18,303 bases of DNA from MWEH01 sp035409945 (GTDB lineage: Bacteria; Bacillota; Clostridia; Christensenellales; DTU072), in assembly GCA_035409945.1 (NCBI GenBank), contig DAONQC010000018.1:1-18303 (forward strand), read 5' to 3'. The notes beneath the pieces are model-generated. The model was given only the letters and a program-made list of their open reading frames with translations. It did not search any database and had not been told where the DNA came from. This document shows, piece after piece, positions 13,171-18,303 of this stretch; position 1 is the first letter of the stretch, and every line of letters starts with the position of its first letter. Made by a program: the position numbers and the translations under genes.

Positions 13171-15654
13171 ATGAAAAAAATAATACTAGTATCCATTTTA
13201 ATTATGATAGTAGGCATCGGCCTAACGCTCGTGGCTTGTGGCGAAGAAGATGATGCAGCTCTTAATGAAGTTAATGTAGGCATTAACATAATATGGGTTA
13301 ACTTTGATGGTGAGGTGTTACAGGTTGATAAAGATGTAGAGCCTGGGACGCTACCAGAGTACAAAGGCGAAAGACCTAAAAGAGGCGGCGGTGACGGTTT
13401 TGCCTATGTATTTAAAGGTTGGGATCCAGAAGTTGTAGAGGCTACAGAGAGCGCAGTATATGTGGCTACATTCAAAATAGCTAATGAGTTTTATGACATT
13501 ACTTGGAAAAATGAAGACGGCGCAGTTTTACGTGTAGATCAAAATGTACCTCATGGCGAAACGGTCACGGGTCCAACGGTTACAAAAGAGAGTGATGAAA
13601 TATATGACTATATTTTCATGGGCTGGTCTCCTGCTGTAACAGAGGTAGATAGTAATGCAACATATACAGCAACATTTGCAGCGACAGTAAGGAAATATAA
13701 AGTTACATGGGTTGATACAGCTGATTATAATCCCGCTACAGGGTCATATAGAGTTATATACGAAGAACAAGTAGATGCAGGAACAACCCCAGTATACAAA
13801 GGTAGCGAGCCTGTTAAACCCGATACCGAATATAAGAAATATTTATTTGAGGGCTGGTCTCCTGCTCCAGGCAGGCTTGTAAAGGACATAACATTTAAAA
13901 CCAAATATGTAGAGGCGTATGATGCTTCCTGGTATAACTGGTATAACGAAGAGGAACTAATCAAAACGGTAAGATTAAAAAAACCAGCAGACTGGAGTGA
14001 TGATTATGACCCCGAATACGAAGATCTTGCCCCATCAATACCAGATGATGAAGGATATACATATAGATTCAAGGGGTGGTTCCGTCTTGAGAGCCCTTGG
14101 TGGGGTGATGATAGAAGGGAAATGGCCGATCGTGAATACATAGCTACCTATGATTGTATTTCCAAGGATGATAGATATGACCCTCGTAATTTTGAACATT
14201 ATTACGGGGCTCGTGCTGCTCTTCCTACCTGTAGAATCACTAATTACACAGGGGGTTTTTATGAGGTTTTCTACATCCCAGCATGGCTTAATGGTGAGAT
14301 GGTAACGGGGCTTAGCATGGTAGATGATGGCGCAGGGGGTAATAGAGGAGCATTCGAGAATAACAAAAAGATAATGAATTTGTATCTCGGAGATAATTTG
14401 GATGAAATCGGAGACTGTATATTTAGGGGATGTACACAATTGCAAAACATTCACTTTGGGAAGAATATGAAATATTTAGGCAATTTTATGTTTGAAAACT
14501 GCACTTCCTTGAGTAGCGTTACTATACCAGAACAGATTGAGACAATTGGCTGGGGTGCGTTTTTTGGGTGTACAAACTTATTAACCGTAACATTTTCAGA
14601 AGGATTAGAAATGATAGAGCCCCAAGCTTTTAGCGAATGTGGCTTGACAACAATTACATTACCAAATAGCCTCAAACACGTGTGTGGGTTTCAAGATTGC
14701 ATCAGATTACATACGGTCAATCTTGGGGAAAGTTTGATAGGAATCGGCGAAAATTGTTTTTACGGGGATGTAAAACTTAAAAACATTAATTACTTAGGTA
14801 GTAGCAATGTGGAGCATATATCGAAATATGCATTTTATAAATGCGAAGCACTAACCAACGCAAATTTTCCAGCTTCACTTAAGAGTATAGGAGAAGGTGC
14901 ATTCGAAGAGTGTATTAATTTGTATAGTGTAGACTTTTTTGAAAATCCTTCGCAGTTAACAGAGATAGGCATACATGCGTTTAAAAATTGTGATGATTTA
15001 AGGCTTTTGAGCATACCTAGTAGTGTTACAAAACTTGGCAGGGGATTTGTGGCAGGATGCGATAGGCTTGTAACCTTGCAGATGAGTGCTCCTAATGCTA
15101 AATACAAGTCAACAAACGATATGATTATAGATAGGGAAAGAGGAATGCTTGTAGCAGGTTGTAATGATTCTGGAGCGATACCTGCAGAGGACATTACAAT
15201 TATTGGGCCTGAAGCATTTTACGAATGTAAAACTTTTAATGCTAATAAAACACTCGAAATACCTAATAATATTACCGAAATAAGAGAAGATGCTTTCTAT
15301 GGTTGTATAGGCATTAAATACTCAAATGGAGAAGGTGAAGGATATGTCTTTGACGATTTCGATGTTGTATCAGTATTTATTCCAAGTAGTGTGACAAGTA
15401 TTGAATGGAGCGCCTTTAATTTGACAAATTCTGAAGGTAGGTACTTTGGTATTTTCCAAGACTTTAATACAACAGGAAAGACACCAGGTGTGGATTTTGT
15501 TGTTCCAGAGTATGTGCTTGGATCAAATAAGATGATCTTTTATAGGTACGACGGAAACCCTGCCGACCCAGAAGGAAGAGGATGGCGCTATTGGCATGGC
15601 TATTGTGAGTTTTGGCCATATGAGCAGTGTTATCCACCAAAAGAGGGTAATTAG
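13171..15654 (+). CDS. BspA-like leucine-rich-repeat lipoprotein with InlB-like repeats
   Basis: This 827-residue surface protein starts at ATG 13171, eight bases after AAGGAG (13157-13162). An ATG at 13166 reads only MK then stop. The signal peptide ends in lipobox LVAC with C23 as the lipidated residue. Residues about 36-320 hold four 60-80-residue repeats of the pattern W-x-(N/D)-x-(D/E)-G-x-x-L ... Y-x-F-x-GW-x-P ... YxAxF, resembling the InlB B/Flg_new-type repeat. From about 345 to 760 come about twelve LRR_5 (BspA, Treponema pallidum-type) units of the form I-P-x-S-V/L-x-x-IG-x-x-AF-x-x-C-x-x-L. BspA-like proteins mediate adhesion to host proteins, other cells or glycans; the ligand cannot be predicted. 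Repeats 2 and 3 share an exact 16-bp DNA stretch (13620-13635, 13851-13866). The protein ends at a terminator and is a single-gene unit. Confidence 0.9.
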   Translation: MKKIILVSILIMIVGIGLTLVACGEEDDAALNEVNVGINIIWVNFDGEVLQVDKDVEPGTLPEYKGERPKRGGGDGFAYVFKGWDPEVVEATESAVYVATFKIANEFYDITWKNEDGAVLRVDQNVPHGETVTGPTVTKESDEIYDYIFMGWSPAVTEVDSNATYTATFAATVRKYKVTWVDTADYNPATGSYRVIYEEQVDAGTTPVYKGSEPVKPDTEYKKYLFEGWSPAPGRLVKDITFKTKYVEAYDASWYNWYNEEELIKTVRLKKPADWSDDYDPEYEDLAPSIPDDEGYTYRFKGWFRLESPWWGDDRREMADREYIATYDCISKDDRYDPRNFEHYYGARAALPTCRITNYTGGFYEVFYIPAWLNGEMVTGLSMVDDGAGGNRGAFENNKKIMNLYLGDNLDEIGDCIFRGCTQLQNIHFGKNMKYLGNFMFENCTSLSSVTIPEQIETIGWGAFFGCTNLLTVTFSEGLEMIEPQAFSECGLTTITLPNSLKHVCGFQDCIRLHTVNLGESLIGIGENCFYGDVKLKNINYLGSSNVEHISKYAFYKCEALTNANFPASLKSIGEGAFEECINLYSVDFFENPSQLTEIGIHAFKNCDDLRLLSIPSSVTKLGRGFVAGCDRLVTLQMSAPNAKYKSTNDMIIDRERGMLVAGCNDSGAIPAEDITIIGPEAFYECKTFNANKTLEIPNNITEIREDAFYGCIGIKYSNGEGEGYVFDDFDVVSVFIPSSVTSIEWSAFNLTNSEGRYFGIFQDFNTTGKTPGVDFVVPEYVLGSNKMIFYRYDGNPADPEGRGWRYWHGYCEFWPYEQCYPPKEGN

Positions 15655-15772
15655 TTAAAATTGCAAGATGATATATTGATAAGAAATTTAATTAGTGTAA
15701 CGAATAATAAATTAAATATCAGCAGGCTGAATACGGGTGGATTTTTAAGTTAAATGACTAGGCAGAACTTTG

Positions 15773-15809
15773 AGGTACGGATTGCATTAAGCAGTTCGTA
15801 CCTTTTTCT
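15773..15809 (+). terminator. Terminator after the BspA-like gene
   Basis: AGGTACGGATTGC (15773-15785) pairs with GCAGTTCGTACCT (15791-15803) over 13 bp with two wobbles and an ATTAA loop, then TTTTTCTT. It lies about 120 bases after the stop; the stretch between (15655-15772) shows nothing else. Confidence 0.8.
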
Positions 15810-15821
15810 TATTTTATGCAG

Positions 15822-15850
15822 TTTATACAAGACTTGAAAAAATGTATAAT
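15822..15850 (+). promoter_or_regulatory. Promoter candidate for the GH76-like gene
   Basis: TTTATA (15822-15827) and TATAAT (15845-15850) have a 17-bp spacer, directly behind the previous terminator. The -10 is perfect and the -35 is moderate. The leader to the start at 15971 would be about 110 nt with no obvious structure. Confidence 0.55.
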
Positions 15851-15970
15851 GGATATATGATGAAAATAATTGCAATATGTATGGCTTAATTTTGTGTAAA
15901 GAAACTTAATAGTGGAGTTAATCAAATCAGCAGGTTTAGACAAAAAATATATAAAACAGTGGAGAATAAA

Positions 15971-17434
15971 ATGGGGAAAGGAAGAGTAGTTCAAAATATT
16001 TTATTAGTTATTGTTTTGGCACTATCCATTGCTTTAGCAGGAGTTGTGACGATTAGAGAGTTTGCAGCGCCTCCAGAGCCAGTAAAAGTAAGAGATGCTG
16101 AACTAGCCACTCAAAACTTAGAAAGGGCTAATTACTTAAAACAGAGCGTATATGATAACTATTATAATGATGACATCCTTATGCTCTCGGCAGTCCCTTT
16201 CCCATTTAACACAGAAATATATTCGACGTTTGGCTTGCTTTTTCCGTTTATAGGCGCATCGGTTTGGGGGTATGGCTCTTTCCTTAGTATGCTTTATAAG
16301 TTTGTTGTATATGAATCTGTCACTGGAAAGGACATAGGAGCGGTTAAGGCATATGATAAGGCATTAGATGGATTAATGTACTATAGAAAGGATACAGCTG
16401 AAGGAGAGTTTGATGGGTATAGACATTATAGAGATTTAGAACCAGGTGGCAACAATATAAATGGGATTTCCTATGACGATGACATGTGGCTTGCAAGAGA
16501 CATCATATATATGTATGAACTTACTGGGGATCAAAAATATCTCAATTATGCCATTGAAATTGCCGATTATTTACTTGAGTATGCTTATGTTGATTTGGAC
16601 CCGCAAATGTTTATAGACTTTGGGATTGCAGGAGTTACTCCGGAAACAAAAATAGGTGGCTTTTATTGGGATTCTTACTTAGATATGTTGCATACTTGTT
16701 CAAATGGTCCAGCGGTAATCTGTTATAGTGAATTATATAAACACACAAAAAACGAAAAATACTTGGACACTGCTAAAAAAACATATGAGTTTGTGCTCAC
16801 GCTAAGAGCGGACACGGGAGTTTTTTATGACTGTACGGCGTTTAATAAAGACGAATCAAATGAAATACTAAGCGTTAAGTCAATAGATAAAAGAACATAT
16901 ACATATAACACTGGAACGCCTATATCTGGCGCTGTATCTCTATATGAAACAACGGGAGATGAAAAGTATTTAAACGATGCAATCGACATCGCAACCGCCG
17001 CAAGGCAAGTGCTTGGTGCAGAAGTAGATGTGGAAGGGGAAAACATAGTATGGTATTTAAATGCTGGGTCATATGGTGGTGGTGCAAGTACTTGGTTCAA
17101 TGCGGTATTGCTTAACGGATATATGGATTTACTAAAACACTCAGAAGTTCCACATGAGTATATTACAGAGCTTAACCACACTTTGAATTGGGCGTATGAT
17201 AAATATTTAAAAGGTATGTCCGAAGAGGATAAAGCAGAGATTTTTGAACAATATTCTTATTGCTCCCCCGATAAAAACTTTGTTGATAAAGAATATGGAA
17301 AGCTTATCCCAGCAGGGCGATATATAGGTGGCTGGACCAAGGAAAAATATAAAGATATAGATGTTTTAAACATATGTGGAACAGTAGATATGTTGGCAAG
17401 CTTAGCTGCTTATTATGCAGCACCTATAGAATAG
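15971..17434 (+). CDS. Membrane-anchored glycoside hydrolase, GH76-like (alpha-1,6-mannanase candidate)
   Basis: ATG 15971 is preferred because GTGGAG sits six bases upstream; the in-frame GTG at 15959 is itself part of that ribosome site. The product is 487 residues. Residues 1-30 form a basic start and a hydrophobic helix (ILLVIVLALSIALAGVV) with no clear cleavage site or lipobox, so a signal anchor is likely. The body has an (alpha/alpha)6-type pattern of repeated helices with the hairpin phrase TGD-x-KYL. YDDDMWLAR at 168-176 carries the aspartate pair expected of GH76 active sites. GGFYWD, SNGPAVICYSELY and YTYNTGTPISGAVSLYETTGDEKYL match recalled GH76 segments. GH76 enzymes cut alpha-1,6-mannan backbones (yeast mannan, mycobacterial-type lipomannan). 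Other (alpha/alpha)6 families such as GH88/GH105 are possible but fit the DDD-W-LA motif less well. It would act on the outer cell face. Confidence 0.78.
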   Translation: MGKGRVVQNILLVIVLALSIALAGVVTIREFAAPPEPVKVRDAELATQNLERANYLKQSVYDNYYNDDILMLSAVPFPFNTEIYSTFGLLFPFIGASVWGYGSFLSMLYKFVVYESVTGKDIGAVKAYDKALDGLMYYRKDTAEGEFDGYRHYRDLEPGGNNINGISYDDDMWLARDIIYMYELTGDQKYLNYAIEIADYLLEYAYVDLDPQMFIDFGIAGVTPETKIGGFYWDSYLDMLHTCSNGPAVICYSELYKHTKNEKYLDTAKKTYEFVLTLRADTGVFYDCTAFNKDESNEILSVKSIDKRTYTYNTGTPISGAVSLYETTGDEKYLNDAIDIATAARQVLGAEVDVEGENIVWYLNAGSYGGGASTWFNAVLLNGYMDLLKHSEVPHEYITELNHTLNWAYDKYLKGMSEEDKAEIFEQYSYCSPDKNFVDKEYGKLIPAGRYIGGWTKEKYKDIDVLNICGTVDMLASLAAYYAAPIE

Positions 17435-17479
17435 AACAATCGAAGTGTACAACATAGTGGGGTTAGTAACAGTTAGTAA

Positions 17480-17524
17480 AAATCTATAAAAATCTATAAA
17501 AACCTATAAAATTTTTATAGATTT
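17480..17524. repeat. 10-bp tandem repeats inside a 14-bp inverted repeat
   Basis: AATCTATAAA is repeated three times in tandem (17481-17510, third copy AACCTATAAA). The first copy lies in a perfect 14-bp inverted repeat, AAATCTATAAAAAT (17480-17493) and ATTTTTATAGATTT (17511-17524). It is 46 bases after the GH76-like stop and about 200 bases before tnpB. It could be a weak terminator for the hydrolase or a subterminal hairpin at the left end of an IS605/IS607-type element. The remainder of 17437-17727 holds no ORF. Confidence 0.5.
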
Positions 17525-17727
17525 CACTTTGTAAATACTTCCCAAAATCCGATAGGCATATGTATGAAAAACTAATGATACAATGGATAAATAGATAAAT
17601 TTTAGTAAAAACCGTATTTTATGTCCCAAAGATATCCCATCGTCCAATTTAGGTATTGTATTTCTTGTTTAGTTGTGTTAAGTTGTAAATCCGAAGGGAA
17701 AAACACATAGATAAACAGGAGTGCATT

Positions 17728-18303
17728 TTGAAAGGTATAGCAATATCACATAGGATAGAAATACTACCCAATAACAAAGCTAAAACATATTTTAAAAACG
17801 CTTTTGGCTGCGCTCGTTTGGCATGGAACTGGGGTCTTGCTAGATGGAGAAGAAATTACAAGCTGGGTATTAAAGAATCCGTATTGGATATGAAGAAAGC
17901 ATTTAATGCAGAAAAGAAAGATAAGTTCCCTTTCACAGGGGATGTAACTAAGTATGCAACACAACAACCATTCATACACCTTGGAAGAGGTATAACAAAG
18001 TATTTTAAGGATTTGAAAGAAGGTATAGTAAGTTACCCGCAATTTAAACGAAAGAAAGATAAGTGCCAATCATTCTACATAGGTGGAGACCACGTAAAAC
18101 TATCGGACATTAATACCAACTCAAATAAGATAGAACAAGGTAATAGTAAGTATATAGTAATCCCAAAACTAGGTTGTGTAAAAATGACTGAGAAATTACG
18201 CTTCAATGGAAAGATAGAAGGTGTAACAATATCATTAGACGGAGGTAGATATTATGCGTCATTTAACATGATAATATCAAAAGAAGAACACGATAGAACA
18301 CAT
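17728..18303 (+). CDS. tnpB: TnpB (IS605 OrfB-type RNA-guided nuclease), N-terminal part, cut by window end
   Basis: A TTG start at 17728 follows AGGAG (17718-17722), and 192 codons are open to the window end. The sequence LKGIAISHRIEILPNNKAK, then CARLAWNWGLARWRRNYKLG, has the N-terminal OrfB_IS605 helix-turn-helix pattern (R-I-x-P-x-x-x-Q/K ... R-x-x-W-N-x-x-L). SYPQFKRKKDKCQSFYI is the usual 'P-x-F-K-x-K' segment, followed by the wedge strands ending in VTISLDGGRYYASF. The RuvC DED residues and zinc finger would lie beyond the window. TnpB proteins are RNA-guided DNA nucleases that help IS200/IS605 or IS607 elements persist, with the guide RNA usually encoded at the 3' end of the gene. No tnpA lies upstream, so the element is tnpB-only on this side. 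Confidence 0.9.
   Translation, partial: MKGIAISHRIEILPNNKAKTYFKNAFGCARLAWNWGLARWRRNYKLGIKESVLDMKKAFNAEKKDKFPFTGDVTKYATQQPFIHLGRGITKYFKDLKEGIVSYPQFKRKKDKCQSFYIGGDHVKLSDINTNSNKIEQGNSKYIVIPKLGCVKMTEKLRFNGKIEGVTISLDGGRYYASFNMIISKEEHDRTH

Noticed and set aside
15857..15889. Ten-codon ORF (MMKIIAICMA) in the leader of the GH76-like gene
   Set aside because: No ribosome site and too short to support.
1..18303. tRNA or rRNA genes
   Set aside because: No GGTTCGAATC-type T-loop with a matching acceptor stem, and no rRNA signature stretches, were seen by eye.

Overview
The window is AT-rich and uses the standard code. It has strong AGGAGG-type ribosome sites, short intergenic spacers, lipobox lipoproteins, BspA-like and InlB-like surface repeats, and a GPH symporter. 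Together these suggest a low-GC Gram-positive (Firmicutes, Clostridia-like) anaerobe, probably host- or biomass-associated. No rRNA or marker gene is present, so the lineage stays open.

Left part (1-2390), accessory in character: the C-terminal part of a DUF262/DUF1524-type HNH protein (GmrSD-like restriction family) enters at the left edge. It is followed by a 61-aa protein of YGNKLG repeats with a near-consensus promoter and a terminator, an unrecognised 54-aa protein, and a DUF6487-like zinc-ribbon gene broken by one missing G. The 926 bp from 1465 to 2390 have no convincing ORF but are not empty. They hold a promoter-like site, four short repeats 20-21 bp apart and a canonical terminator (together a candidate non-coding RNA or iteron-type array), then diverged direct repeats and a hairpin-rich stretch that may be a group II intron remnant.

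Housekeeping block (2391-6600): sbcD and sbcC, encoding the Mre11/Rad50-like nuclease-ATPase complex, lie in one apparent transcription unit with a hairpin in the spacer and a 13-bp-stem terminator after sbcC.

Middle (6600-12840): a lipoprotein gene broken inside its signal peptide; an AAA+/DUF4143 ATPase preceded by three 33-bp-period repeats, the last of which supplies the -35 box; a two-helix membrane protein directly upstream of a GPH sugar:cation symporter; a HAD phosphatase/phosphomutase; and a membrane-anchored metallophosphoesterase with three 22-residue repeats inserted between metal motifs.

Right part (12841-18303): a possible IS21-type end remnant, an 827-aa BspA-like lipoprotein (four InlB-like repeats, then about twelve LRR_5 repeats), a membrane-anchored GH76-like alpha-mannanase candidate, and the 5' part of a tnpB gene running off the window. 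The GH76 enzyme, GPH symporter and HAD protein would fit import and use of mannan-type glycans, with the BspA protein as a possible binding component. They are not one operon, so this link is inference. No complete new system is demonstrated. The most unusual signals are the 1501-1791 repeat/terminator unit, the promoter-embedded repeats at 6922-7012 and the repeat-expanded phosphoesterase.
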